From assembly GCA_037367405.1 (NCBI GenBank), contig JAZKJV010010616.1:1203501-1267500 (forward strand): 64,000 bases of DNA, given 5' to 3'. Below the pieces are notes generated by a model. It was not told where the DNA came from and made no database searches. It worked only from the letters and a program-made list of their open reading frames with translations. The translations under genes and the position numbers were made by a program. Shown here one piece after another: positions 1 to 12,086 of the stretch; within the stretch, counting starts at the first letter, position 1; every line of letters starts with the position of its first letter. Source of the stretch: Ottelia alismoides. Its lineage: Eukaryota; Streptophyta; Magnoliopsida; Alismatales; Hydrocharitaceae.

Positions 1-2807
1 AACTTTTAGAAACAAACAATGAGTGTATTCTAATGTTTAGGTCATAGAGACATTCTCTAAGACCAAGGGCTCTCCCACTGAAATTATGAAGTCTATTGAT
101 CCAATGGAAATTTTTGCAACAATTGCATCAATTCCAACATGGATGACCATTAAACCTTAAGATCAAATTTCTAATCTTCTAATATATATGCAACCAATTG
201 CAAGTGTCATTAGAAGATTGAGATACAATTATTGGACTTTATCTTATCAAATAAGAAAGTCAATTTCAATGATTTGTGTAGATTATTTTGATGCTCTATC
301 AAAATCCTTCTCTAAGGATTATAGACAGACTTGATAGTCATACTATCAACACATCAACTTATTGCAGTATTGACATTTATCCAACTATTTGGATGTCATA
401 TGGAAGTCATATAAATACGGTCAACTCTTTGACTATCCTTCTCATCTTGGGTCTGACCCATGCTTCCATTGCGCTCCCTATATCTATAAACAACCATTGC
501 TTAAGACTAAGGATCTCTTATGTTCAATTCAAAAGAATTCAATGTAAGAGTATTTAAACATTTACACATGCTTCATTAAATCCATACAATATGAATATTA
601 TGAAGCTTCATGAACGACTAGAGTATAGACAGTAGAATGATGACACTCATCATGTCTACATCCATCTAGACTCTTAAAAACATTGGTTCAGGTAGGTATT
701 CAAATATTTTGAATACATCATCTCTTATAGAGCCACCATTCTGCATGATGCAGTGAACCATCTCATTCATGATAAATGCCAAGAGCACATATGTATGCCA
801 GAATATCTTCACTGATTTTATAAGGATTATTTGATAATTGCGATCATCATCGACATGTCACTTCCAAAGTACATTCGATGAGAAATCAAGATTATAGAGA
901 TATACAAACCCTAGGGTTGTAGTCCTATTATCTATTTAATTGTCATTCCTCATTATTATGAGGAAACTTACTCATTGCAACCACATATATTATGTGTCCA
1001 ATTGCAAGTACAATATCTGGATCATGAGTCCAATCCATGATATTTTACTGGTTATTATTGAGTATAGAATTGAGTGGGTTCAATGAAGGATTATCTGAAA
1101 TAAGAAATTTGCATAAGTATATATATACATATTTTACTTTGATTTAGGAGTTTTCATATAAAAGTTGTCTAGCCTTGTCAACAATAAAAGTTCATTCCCT
1201 TAATCACTTTCAATGTAATAGATATACTTACCATTATATCTCAGCAAGATCTGAGATCTCCTTCCTTATCTTTGTTACATCCCAATAATATGAGAACATG
1301 TACCTCGGATAAAAAGAAGCGGGAGCACATTTCTCCTTGCAAATACAACTTGCATCTCCCAATTCGATCTTTAACACCTGGGCTCACCACCCCTAAGGCG
1401 ATGTTGACCCGTCATTATTTGAACCAATCGTCAACAGGAATACAACTCGCTATGCGTAATCCAATATCGCCCCAATAATATAAGGAACCGATATTGGAGT
1501 CACTACGAATGCGTCCTTACTATTTCGAGAAGTGAAGAGCCTGATCCAAATGGATTGTAGGCAGGAGCTGTCACTTCGGACAGACGTCTCCTACATACAA
1601 TATCTGGCGATGGAACCCTTTGCCTTGACGGGAGACATGGAAGTCACTTTTGTGATCCTCCATATCATATTCAAATTCTAATTAATCATTATGAATCATA
1701 TTTATTACGATTAATTCTTCCAAGGGAAATAACACATCTATTTATAATAGAGTGTCTTAATTTTTAATTGGATTCCCATTAATCTAATCATATTAAATTA
1801 ATGATCCAATTAATGTCCAACAAACATTCTTAGTTGTTACTTGAATTATGGTATTATCTCACATACGTATTATTTCGAATTTTAATAATTAGAAATACAT
1901 CATGATTTCTTAAGCATTATACTAACCCTACCCGCTGTCATGGCCAGTACCGACGGGAGTGGGACAGATCGCACATGGTGCAACCTGCTACCCCAACGCT
2001 CCCCGACTAGACACCATATCCACCTTGGGAAAGGATAATGCAAAATAGATCACTTTGTACTTGAGATGATCATCGGTTCTTCAACCGAAATTATACCATA
2101 TAATAATAATTAAAATAATTTTGATTAACATCATAATGAGATTTTCTAAACAAATCCCAAATCCTATTCAAGCAACATGTTTGTAGGAATGTAGATCATG
2201 TAGATCATGTAACCAATTTTATGATATAGATCACATCTAATAAATTATTGGTTAAGGCTATGTAATTTCAAAAATATTTATGCAGAATTATTCCAGGAAA
2301 TTAAACAATTTAGTTTCACTAATTGATTAAATGACAATCACTAGGTTCTTGAAGAGGAAAGTATTTCCAGCAGTGACCCTCACTTACTAAAAATACCATA
2401 TCTCAATCAATTAAAATCCAAATTAAGTAAAATAAGTTTTCAAAGTTTTTTAATTTGATTTTCAACAGAATCTAAGTGATTTGCACGCATTTTAAGGCAT
2501 TTCAGATCCGCAATTAACATCTTAAATACGTCATGATCCGCAGTCCTCGAAACAGTGGATACATGTTCATTAAAATAGTCATATCTCGAGCATACAAAAT
2601 CCAAATTATGCAAACTCAGATCCTAAGGTTTTATTATTTAATGGGGAACAAAAGGCAATTATTATTTTCGTGTTTAAACAATTTAAGCAGTATCGAAAAT
2701 AATCTCAAAAAAGAGATGCGAAAATGAAATGCAAGAAAACTTTCGCAAACCCTAATGAACTCAAGTCGTCCTCGGTTCATGGATCGCATCCAAAACCTTC
2801 GAACTAA
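1..2807 (-). mobile_element. CopA: internal leader of a minus-strand Ty1/copia element (partial)
   Basis: Read on the minus strand, this follows the primer site at 2808-2820 and matches the leader of CopC (about 18037-20825) and, in parts, CopB (12087-13541 and 6533-7100). Examples are the segment with two fully complementary 'tactatcaac' runs near 330-350 and the block near 730-870. No long reading frame is present, and a short stretch near 730-870 matches the weak gag-like remnant described in CopC. The copy leaves the window at base 1, before the part that holds pol in the sister copies. Short open frames here are not conserved and are not called as genes. Confidence 0.85.
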
Positions 2808-2820
2808 GGCTCTGATACCA
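2808..2820 (-). other. CopA primer-binding site (initiator Met-tRNA)
   Basis: The minus strand reads TGGTATCAGAGCC, the usual copia primer site complementary to the 3' end of plant initiator tRNA-Met. It lies two bases inside the LTR end at 2823, which fixes the element's orientation. Confidence 0.95.
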
Positions 2821-2822
2821 CT

Positions 2823-5426
2823 TGAAGAATATGACGAGATCCTTAAGCGCATCACGGAAGCATGAGGATCGCATCGTATGCGATCAGGAGCGACTAGTCG
2901 TACTAGTTGCTCGATGCAGCAGAAATTAAAATTTTTCATGTGACGAAACCACATAATCCAAGAACACTTCTCAGATCATTTCGTCGAACAACAAACAAGT
3001 AATAGGATTACCTCTTGAATCATGGTTGTGATCGAGTCTCTAAATGAAGAGACCTTCCGTCTCAAGTCTGATCTGACGGAGGAGACACTTGCGGGCGTGT
3101 TGATGAAACACGTGCTTCTTGCAATCCACATTGAAGATCCAAGCCACAGATCTCTTGATCTTGACAAATGAGATACGACGTCTTCTTCACGAGCAAGGCA
3201 CGCCGAAGTAGATGGAGATCCACGAGCAAATCATTGGGTAACATAACGATGATGCTGCGGCGATGCAGAATCTCTCTAGGGCATCCATGGTGGATGATCA
3301 CATGAGAGAGATAGAGAGAGTAGATGTGTAGAGAGAGAGAGAGTTGTTGTCTCACTTGTAACCTTGAAGAGCAAGGAAGGCCTCTCCTTTTATAATATTT
3401 TAGGATCCATGGATCTCAATCCATGGACAACACAAATCTAATGGCTCTCATTGATTTGTATTTCTTTTAATGGCTAAGATTTTTGTTGGTAAAAAACCAA
3501 CAATAATTAATTTAATTTAGATTAAATATATATTGATAAATCAATATGATTTAATCCCAAACTAAATCAATCAAGCATGGAGATTTCGGAAAGAAGATTG
3601 CCTCCTTCCATAATATGGGATTTGGTGGCAATCTCATGTAATCTCATGAGATCTCATGAGATTACATTATTCCATGAAAATCTCCAAGATTTCCAACAAC
3701 ACTTGTTGTAAATTATTCTACACAAATAATTCATAATTATTTTGTGAATATTGCAATCTTACTATTGGAAAATTGTGAATCACATTCACAACCCAAAATA
3801 AAATGTAAATTACATTTTCAATTTAATGTCCAATGTGAATCCAATTTACATCGAAATTTAATTAAGAAATGTAAATTACAAATAGATCTTTATTACATAT
3901 TATAAATCACATTTATAATATATAAGACTAACATGGATATTACTATCCATATTGTTCATATCCATGATAATTAAATCACATTTAATCATATTAGATCTAT
4001 ATTCTCTTGTTCTCAAATAATATGAATCACATTCACATTATTCATGTCCTTGATAATTAAATCACATTTAATTATCTTAGATAACTCTCCTTATAATATG
4101 AATTAAATTCATATTACTCATAATAATTAAATCACATTTAATTATCAATTTTTCATAATGCTCGGATACACAATACCAACAATGAAATTATGTTGAACCC
4201 ATTCAAGGATAATATGCATTCTCCGCAGATACTTGGAGATAAGGACAGGGTGATCGTATTGTTCCACGTATAGTGACTTGGATATTGAGATCATATCTCA
4301 AATCTAGATCGTTGGCATCCCATAAATGCTTGATTAAATCAAGATCACAAATCTAATCTTCACATTGCATCTGAATCACATTCAGATCAATGTCCAACAT
4401 TTGGACCAAGATCAGATCGCTTCTCTACTCAAAGGAGTCACAAAAATCCAGACACGTTTCATCACTCCCTAGGAATGGAAGCGTCATGTTTATACAATCG
4501 TTTATGATCACATCACCCTTAGGTATTCCCCATGCATGTACATCCTGCATACTGGAGGACTCATAATAAATCCGAAGTATTAAATCAACTTTATACTGTT
4601 TACTTCAGGGTTTTATCAGTAAGTTTCTCATTTGATCATTAGGAGTTGGTATCGATCATATACTTTCCAAAAGAATATCATATCTAGGTCTTGATTATGT
4701 ACTTTCCAAAAGTATATATCAAACCTACAAATTCAGTCAAGCTTCCAAAGCAAAACGACCGTGCACGGAATTTGATTCTTCCCAATATCTCATGAGTGAG
4801 CTCATATCTTCCGGTTCAGTAATTGAACCTGTATGATCCCTTTTGAGAGATTGTATTACTCATATGCCCTTACATGCACACCAGCACGCCGGTGTATAGA
4901 CCTTGATTAGGTCATCAACCTATTGGTTTGCCAAATGTACATACTCAGACATATAGTAACACATCTATCTCCGGTCAGAGGATGCGTGCCTATATCATGA
5001 CAACATACGATATAGGACTTTGGTTATCTCGATCTTGTTAAGTAAACTCTTTGACCTAACTAATCTGAGACCTCTAAATCTCTATTCCTATGTAGAGGCC
5101 CTTTATCAAGAGGTTGGTCAAATATCATCCTAATTGAGAAAGGATTGCCATCTCCTACTCAGGATGGAGATCATCTCTTAACAATCATTTGACGGTGCTT
5201 GATGAGTCCTCAATCTAACTCTTTAGATGTTCATCCAAGCACCAGCCTCTATGATTCAATATTTGAATCAACAATTGTATGATCATCAAGATGGCCATAG
5301 TACATAACCCTAATTGTACTAAGGGACCTATCACACAAATTATCTATTCTTCATTTCATATCAGGGAACGATATTCGCAATAACATTTATTGCATAATGG
5401 CTCATCGTGGGCTCACATGTCCAACA
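2823..5426 (-). mobile_element. CopA 5' LTR (2.6 kb)
   Basis: On the minus strand the LTR starts TGTTGGACATG at 5426 and ends ...TTCTTCA at 2823, next to the primer site. Its length (2604 bp) and sequence match the LTRs at 9497-12071 and 15405-18021. It contains a TATA box, a CT-rich start region, a run of AT-rich hairpins (about 3770-4150) and a 32-bp perfect palindrome at 3636-3667. The second LTR lies outside the window. A 2.6-kb LTR is long for copia. Confidence 0.93.
3386..3426 (-). promoter_or_regulatory. CopA LTR core promoter: TATA box plus upstream palindrome
   Basis: The minus strand has TATAAAAGG (3394-3386). Exactly 12 bp upstream is the inverted repeat CCATGGAT-TGAG-ATCCATGG (3426-3407). 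A purine/pyrimidine tract (3303-3350, CT-rich on the minus strand) lies just downstream, like a Y-patch. The same layout recurs in the other three copia LTRs. Confidence 0.75.
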
Positions 5427-6532
5427 TCACGAGCCAAGGGTGAGTCCATCTCTTCCCTCCTGTTACAAAGGAGTAGAGGATTGATATGGTGAAGACCCTT
5501 CACTGCCCAGGTGTGACCCTTGGTCTTCATAACAAGTATCGATCGCTTATCGTCCAATTGAGCGACGTGCATTGGCTGAGCACGTTGAGCGACGATGATA
5601 ATGCCTCAATGCGCTCATCCCAAGCCACCTCTGACTGCCATATTCCTTCTTCAGATCGTTTAGTTAAATTTCTTCTTTTTATTTTGTTTCCTTAGATTTA
5701 ATCATGTGCGCACACATCATTCCACCATCGATTGACTACACCACCATCTCCACTAGATTTCCCCGAACTTCACGAACCATTTATACCACTAATTCTTCTC
5801 CTCCACAACCTCCAGCACTCTGCCTCCTTTTGTCTCCAATCATTGAGATGAACCCATTAGAGTCTCCACCTTCTCTGCCCCTCTGACCCTCCATTTACCC
5901 TCTGACTTACCCTGATTGCTTTGATTATGCATCTTTTAATGTATTCAGGTCTTCGTTTCTTCAATGGTCGGAGTTCGCACCTCTGCTCTGTTCTCGAGAG
6001 CAACACTTGTGAGGCTTGGTCAAATCACCTTGTCGTCGATCTTCGATCCCTCCTCTCCATTCTAGGACCTTGGTCAACATCTGACGATCCTTTGTCGACC
6101 TTCATAACAAGAGAAGGAGCATGGAGGAGCTCCTAGAAGTTCGTTGGAGCCCCACCATCGCTATTATGTGAAGACGGAGGAGGATACAACTTCGACGTAC
6201 ATGTGTCGTATGATCTCTTTAATTGCATGGTCCTGATATATTTCCAACCTCTGCCACGAACCTACAGGGTCTGAGGGACTGATCCTGCCCCGAAGCTTAG
6301 AGGTTTAATGCCATCCTTTGATTTAGAAAAATGTTTTATTCATATGCATATCTTTGCATCTTATTCATTACATCATTTATTTTATTCATCATGTATCTTG
6401 TGTGTCCTCATTTTGTGATGCATTTTATGTCTACATTTGGAAGACCTAAGTCAATGAAATAAATATCTCATTTCTAGTTACTAAGATCTGATAAATTGAC
6501 GAGGAAGCTCATAATTCTATACTCAAGTCTTG
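5427..6532. other. Unassigned segment between CopA and CopB
   Basis: This 1.1-kb stretch matches none of the repeats elsewhere in the window. It holds only short open frames (about 60-71 codons at 5486, 5704 and 5921) without a recognisable domain. It could be host DNA or part of another element whose relatives are not in the window. The phrase 'ttcataacaag' occurs twice (near 5527 and 6101), but no clear repeat structure follows. Confidence 0.5.
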
Positions 6533-7369
6533 AATGTCATCATTCTACTATCTATACTCAATTCATTCATGAAGCTTCATAAATTCATATTGTATGAATT
6601 GAATGAAGCATGTATAAATGTTGAAATATTCTTACATTGATTTTTTTGAATTCACCATAAGAGATCCGTTGTCTTAAGTAATGGTTATTTATAGATGAAG
6701 AGAGCGCATTGAAAGAATGGGTCTAACCTATGTGAGAAGGGAAGTCAAAGAGTTGAACCTATTTCTATGATTTCCATACATATGACATCTAAAGAGTTGG
6801 AAGAATGCCAATACTGCAACAAGATGATGTGTTGATAGTATGACTATCAAGTCTATCAAGGTTCCTTACAGAAGGACTTAGATAGTGCATCGAAATAATC
6901 TATATCTACATGTCATCATTGAAATTGACTTATTAGATAAGATTAAACGTCTAATAATTGTATCTCATTCTTATTATGATATTTGCAATTGGATTGCAAA
7001 TGTATTAGAAGACTAGAAATTTTGATCATAAGGTTTAATAGTCATCCACATGGATAATGATGCAATTATTGCAACAATCTCTATTGGATAGATGGATTTC
7101 ATATTTTCAGTGAGAGATCCCTTAGTCTTAGAGAATGTCTCTATGAATCAGATATTAGAATACACTCATTGCTTATTTCTAAATGTTAGAAATAAACATG
7201 AATTCTGGAATGGACCTATCATAAAGAGTTATGATGGATATATTTCAGATAGTAATCTGACATCTGGAGGACTCTGATAAATTAGAATATTAATGAATGA
7301 ATCATTAAATTTTCTAATACTGAAATTTTAAAACCTTTAAAGATCAATAGGAGGATGAAGATCATTTGA

Positions 7370-7700
7370 CAAGACCTGGCATCAAGCCTTGGACATATCT
7401 CTGTTGATGAGATCAATAGACTTGTAAGAGATGAAACTTTAGAGTGTCTGGAATTTCAAATCTTACATACTTGTGAATAGTGTATGCAAAGTAGAAAATG
7501 TCCATTGCACCCTTCCATGGGAATTGTATAAGATGTCAAGGTATTCACTATCTCATACTTATTGATGTATGTGGATCATCTATATCATAATAAACATTGA
7601 TGATATGTGTTATCATTCGATGATTATTTATGGTATGAGGTTTCTTCTTTAGAAAGCATTGAAATGTTCAAAGATTTCATAATTTTAGTTTAGAACCGTA
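7370..7700 (+). pseudogene. CopB GAG-pre-integrase and integrase remnant
   Basis: The frame around 7390-7490 reads LGHISVDEINRLVRDETLE... followed by HTCE-stop-C. This is the copia pre-integrase HHCC zinc region (His in LGHI, Cys pair in CExC). A TAG stop falls inside the Cys pair. Further on, IDVCGS-like remains (near 7560) mark the start of the integrase core. No catalytic triad can be assembled. The CopC copy of the same region (21026-21130) keeps the Cys pair intact. Confidence 0.75.
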
Positions 7701-8379
7701 GTCTGAAGGAAGATGAAATGAATTTAATCTAACCTAGGTAGCATGTACCTATTAGATGAATTCTAGGAATGCCTTATGGAGAATGGAATATCATTCCTAT
7801 CTCACTCCTCCTAATGCACCTTAACTTAAAAGAGTTGTAAGGAGATACAATTAAATTATGTGTGACATGATTTGATCAATGATGAATATTAGCATAATTA
7901 TCTCTTAGTTTCCATGTGTATATATAGTAAAGGCTACATTATATATCCTTAATAAGGTTCCATGCAAGTAAGGTGGAATCTTACATCAGAGAGTGCTACT
8001 TCATTAGGAAAATAAAGGATGGTATTGGATATCTTATTTATGACCATGAGATTCTTAAAAGATCTCATCTTTAAGAATGTGATTCCTAGAGAATGAGACT
8101 CTTGAGAATCAAGATGAAAATGAAGTGAAGGAACTCATTTAATCTTAAGAAGATAATGAGGCTTCTGAAATCAGAAACTAATATGGATAATTAAAGATGA
8201 AATACTAATACCTCTTCAAATGAGTTTGAGGATGGATTCCATGTGTCAGTTAAGTCTGAAAACGATTGGACATCATGTGATGAAGCTCCCGAGGATAATG
8301 TCACGGAAAGATTGACGTTATCAATAAAGTATAAAGTAGACTTCATATACAAGTGTTGTATATGGACACTCGAGGATGT

Positions 8380-9217
8380 ACCTATAAGGGTAAGACCCGT
8401 TAGGTATAAATGGATCTTCAAGAGATAGAGGGAACCTGATGAGAAGGTATAGACCTCCAAAGAACGACTCGTATCCACAAGATACACACATGAAGAGAAA
8501 ACATCGCTTGCAATGAGACTTGCTCTTCAGCGACCTTGCTTAAACCCATCGAAATATTGCTAACTATAGCTACTCAACTTGAATTTGACATCTTAAAGAT
8601 AAAAGTCAAGATTGCATTCCTCTATGAATACCTCTCTAGGTATATTCATATAAAGTAGCCCCAAGGCTTCAGAGTTGAGGAAAGCAAGGTGTGCAAGCTA
8701 AATAACTCCATCTACGGAGTCAAATAAGATTTTTTTAGTTGAAGAATAAAATTTGATGAAATTATAATTCTTATGATTTCAAATAGAATCTTGATGAACC
8801 ATGTGAAGCATAGTGGGAGTGCCATTGTGTTTGTCGTGCTAAATGTAGATGATATCCTAATCATTTGGAATGATAAAAGGATGATAATAAGTGTTTTGTA
8901 ATCTGGATATTCCATACCTTGAGATATGATCTCATGGCTACCTCTTGGATCTTAGTTCTGAATGTGTTCAAAAGCAAAGAAAAGAGGGTATTGGGACCGT
9001 CGCATTTGTAGTACACCTTGGACATATTCCATTCTTGGAAAACCCCAAGGAAGGCTTCCTTCCCTTAAGATATTGTACTGACCTATCTGTAGGAATAGTG
9101 CCTCAAAGAGTTGAGGAAGTGAATGCTAGAACTGCTTTCCTTGTGCATCAGTTACGAGTAGCCAAGTGTATGCTAGATACGTACAAAAGTCAAATATCTA
9201 CCATGCAATGGGAGTAA
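8380..9217 (+). pseudogene. CopB reverse transcriptase remnant (copia RVT_2)
   Basis: Pieces of the copia RT appear in order: YKWIFKR near 8405, an ILLTIATQLEFDI segment near 8553-8595, VCKLNNSIYGVK near 8690, VLNVDDILIIWND at about 8836-8875, and a 90-codon open end (8945-9217) with ENPKEGFLPLRYCTDLS. The catalytic pair VDD (8845-8853) is intact, but stops and at least two frame changes separate the blocks. The product cannot be made as one protein. Confidence 0.85.
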
Positions 9218-9483
9218 TAAATGTTAATAATTCTACTATGGAAATGAAACACTTGATTGCAGTAATAATAATATCTTCAAACAGGACAAGACTTTAGAGA
9301 CAGTGATCTCTAAGTCTTATCTTCAAGAACTTAAGACTTTATAGATATGAAAGTGCCATAAAAGAACTTGGCATAGTATCTCAGGAACAGAGTGACTCAT
9401 CAGCTTACCTAACTATTTTCTAAATAACCTATGATTGTCACAGGAGTGCGGGTTTAAAGATTGGCCCATTAATGACTCTTTGG

Positions 9484-9496
9484 GCAAGTGGGAGAT
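9484..9496 (+). other. CopB polypurine tract
   Basis: GCAAGTGGGAGAT lies directly before the LTR start TGTTGGACATG at 9497. This is the standard copia plus-strand primer position and shows that the LTR at 9497 is a 3' LTR for the interior on its left. Confidence 0.9.
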
Positions 9497-12071
9497 TGTT
9501 GGACATGCGATCCCACGACGACCCGTTATGCAATAAATGTTATTGCAAATATCATTCCCTGATCTGAAATGAAGAATAACTAATTTGCATAATAGGTCCT
9601 TAGTACAATTAGGGTTATGTACCATGGCCATGTTCATGATTATACATCTGTTGATTCAATTATTGAATCATAGAGGCTGGTGCTTGGATAAATATCTAAA
9701 GAGTTAGATTGGGGACTCATCAAGCACCGTCAAATGATTATTAAGAGAGAATCTCCAATTTGAGAAGGAGATGGCAATCCTCTCTCCAAAGGTTGATATT
9801 TAACAAACCTCTTAATGCAGGTCCCCTACATAGGAATTGAGATTCAGAGGTGTTAGATAAGTTAGGTCAAAGATTTGACTTAATGAGATCGAGATAACCA
9901 AAGACCTAAGTCGTATGCTGTTATGATATTGTCATGCATCCTGTGAGTGGAGGCAGATATGTTACTATATGTCTGAGTGTGTACATTTGTCATACGAATA
10001 GGTTGATGACCTAATCAAGGTCTATACACCGGTGCGCTGGTGTGCATGTAAGGGCATATGAGTAATAGGATCTCTCAAAGGGATCATACATGTTCATTAC
10101 TGAACCAGAAGACATGAGCTCACTGATGAGATATTAGAAAAAATCAAATTCCGTGCACGATCGTCTATCTTTGGAAGCTTGACTGAATTTGTAGGTTTGA
10201 TATATACTTTTGGAAAGTATATGATCAACACCTGGGTATGATATATGTTTTTGTAAAGTATATGATCGAAATTATATGATCGATACCAACTCCCAATGAT
10301 CGAATGAGAAACTTAATGATAAAACCCTGAAGGAAACAGTTTGAAAGAGATCTAAAATTTCGAGTTTAATCTGGGTCTTCCAATATGCAAGAGGTACAGG
10401 TGTTAGGAATACCTGAGGTTGATGTGATCATAAACGATTGTATAACCATGATGCTTCCATTCCATGGGAGTGGTGAAACAAGTCTAGATTTTAGTGACTC
10501 CTCCCAATAGAGAAATAATCTACTATTGGCCTAAATGTTGGACATTGATCTGAATGTGATTCAGATACAATGAGAAGATTACATTTGCGGTCTTGATTTA
10601 ATCAAGCATCTATGGGAGGTCCGAGATCTGGATTTGAGATATGATCTCAATATCCAATTACTATCCGTGAAACAATACAATCGCCATATCCTTAGCTCCA
10701 TGTATCTGCGGAGAAAGCACATTATCCTTGAAAGAGTTCATTAATAATTTCATTGTTGATATGTGTATCCAAGCATTGAGAAAATTGATAATTAAATATG
10801 ATTTAATTATCATGAGTATCAAAGATGTGAATAATGTGAATGTGATTCATATTATTTGGGAACAAGAGAATAGAGATACAAAATGATTAAATGTGATTTA
10901 ATTATCATGGATATGAATAATGTGGACATAAATATCCATATTAGTCATATATATTATAAATGTGATTTATAATGTATAAGAGAGAGCTATTTGTAATTTA
11001 CATTTATTTATTGAATGTTGATGTGAATTGGATTCAAATTGAACATTAAATTGAAAATATAATTTACATTTTGTTTTGAGATGAGAATGTGATTCACATT
11101 TTTCCAATGGCATGGTTGCAAATTTCGTAAGATAATTATGAATTATTTTTGTGAAATAATTTACAACAATTGTTGTTGTAAATCTTGAACATATCATGAG
11201 ATAATGAGATCCCATGAGAGAGCGAGATCTGATGAGAAGAGAGGTCATCCCCCCCCTTTTTAAGGGGATGATATTTATCTCCCCATTATCTCCAAGGATA
11301 ATTAATTGATTTGATTTGAATTTAAATATATGGATTTATAGATATATATTATATTAATTTAAATTAATCATTGTTGTGTTTTCAGAACAAAATCATGGCC
11401 ATTGAAAGAAACACAAATCAATCTCATCCATTGATTGTGTGTTGTCCATGGATTGAGATCCATGGATCTCAAAACCCTATATAAGAAGAGGCACGCCTTG
11501 CTCTTCAAGAGACACATTTACAAGATCGACAAATGCTCTCTCTCTCTCTCTCATTCTCTACATGCCAAGACTCTCTCTCTCTCCCTCTCATGTGGCCATC
11601 CACCATGGAGCCATAGAGAAAGTCGTCGTCATCGTAGCATGGTCGTTATGTTGTCGGATCATCACTCGTGGATCTCCATCTAATTCAGTGTGCCACACTT
11701 GTCAAGAAGATGTTGGATATCATGTGACAAGATCAGGAGATTCGTCTTTTGGATCATCAACATGGATTGCGAGGAGCATGCGTCTCATCAACATGCTCGC
11801 AAGTGTCTCCTCCGTTGGATCATACTTGAGACAAGAGGTCTCTTCGTTTAAAGACTTGATCGCAACCACACTTCAAGAGGTAACCCTAGTATCTAATTAT
11901 GATTTAGGTGAAACGATCCAATAAGTATTCTTGGATCATGTGGTTTTCATCGTCTTAATTTTTTTAAAATTCCGTAGCCCTATGAAACTAGTACGACTAG
12001 TCACTTCCGTTCACATTCGATGCGATCCTCACATTTCTGTGATGTGCTTAAGGATTTTACCATATCCTTCA
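9497..12071 (+). mobile_element. CopB LTR (2.6 kb), flanked by interior on both sides
   Basis: It starts TGTTGGACATG after a polypurine tract and ends ...CATATCCTTCA before a primer site, so it serves as 3' LTR for the left interior and 5' LTR for the right leader. Its length (2575 bp) and content match the CopA and CopC LTRs, including the hairpin series near 10790-11110, a TATA box and a long CT tract (11536-11590). A diverged copy, judging from substitutions visible against CopC. Confidence 0.93.
11446..11485 (+). promoter_or_regulatory. CopB LTR core promoter: palindrome plus TATA box
   Basis: CCATGGAT-TGAG-ATCCATGG (11446-11465) is followed after 12 bp by TATATAAG (11478-11485) and then a CT-rich tract. 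Same arrangement as in CopA and both CopC LTRs. Confidence 0.75.
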
Positions 12072-12073
12072 CA

Positions 12074-12086
12074 TGGTATCAGAGCC
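12074..12086 (+). other. CopB primer-binding site (initiator Met-tRNA)
   Basis: TGGTATCAGAGCC two bases after the LTR end at 12071. Confidence 0.95.

Larger units (their letters stand above)
6533..9483 (+). mobile_element. CopB: 3' half of a copia interior
   Basis: Similarity to CopC (from about 20190) starts sharply near 6533 and runs to the polypurine tract at 9484. The segment holds the pre-integrase zinc region, a trace of the integrase core and a reverse transcriptase remnant, all broken by stops and frameshifts. Only about 280 bases separate the RT end from the LTR, so most of RNase H is missing. The last coding trace resembles the usual copia C-terminus just before the GTGGGAG polypurine tract. 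Confidence 0.9.

Noticed and set aside
1272..1478. 68-codon frame MLHPNNMRTC...
   Set aside because: It is antisense to the CopA leader and is not kept in the matching part of CopC (19440-19600).
12074..12086. Initiator tRNA gene fragment
   Set aside because: Only the 13-base primer complement is present, at the standard place after an LTR; no cloverleaf can be formed.
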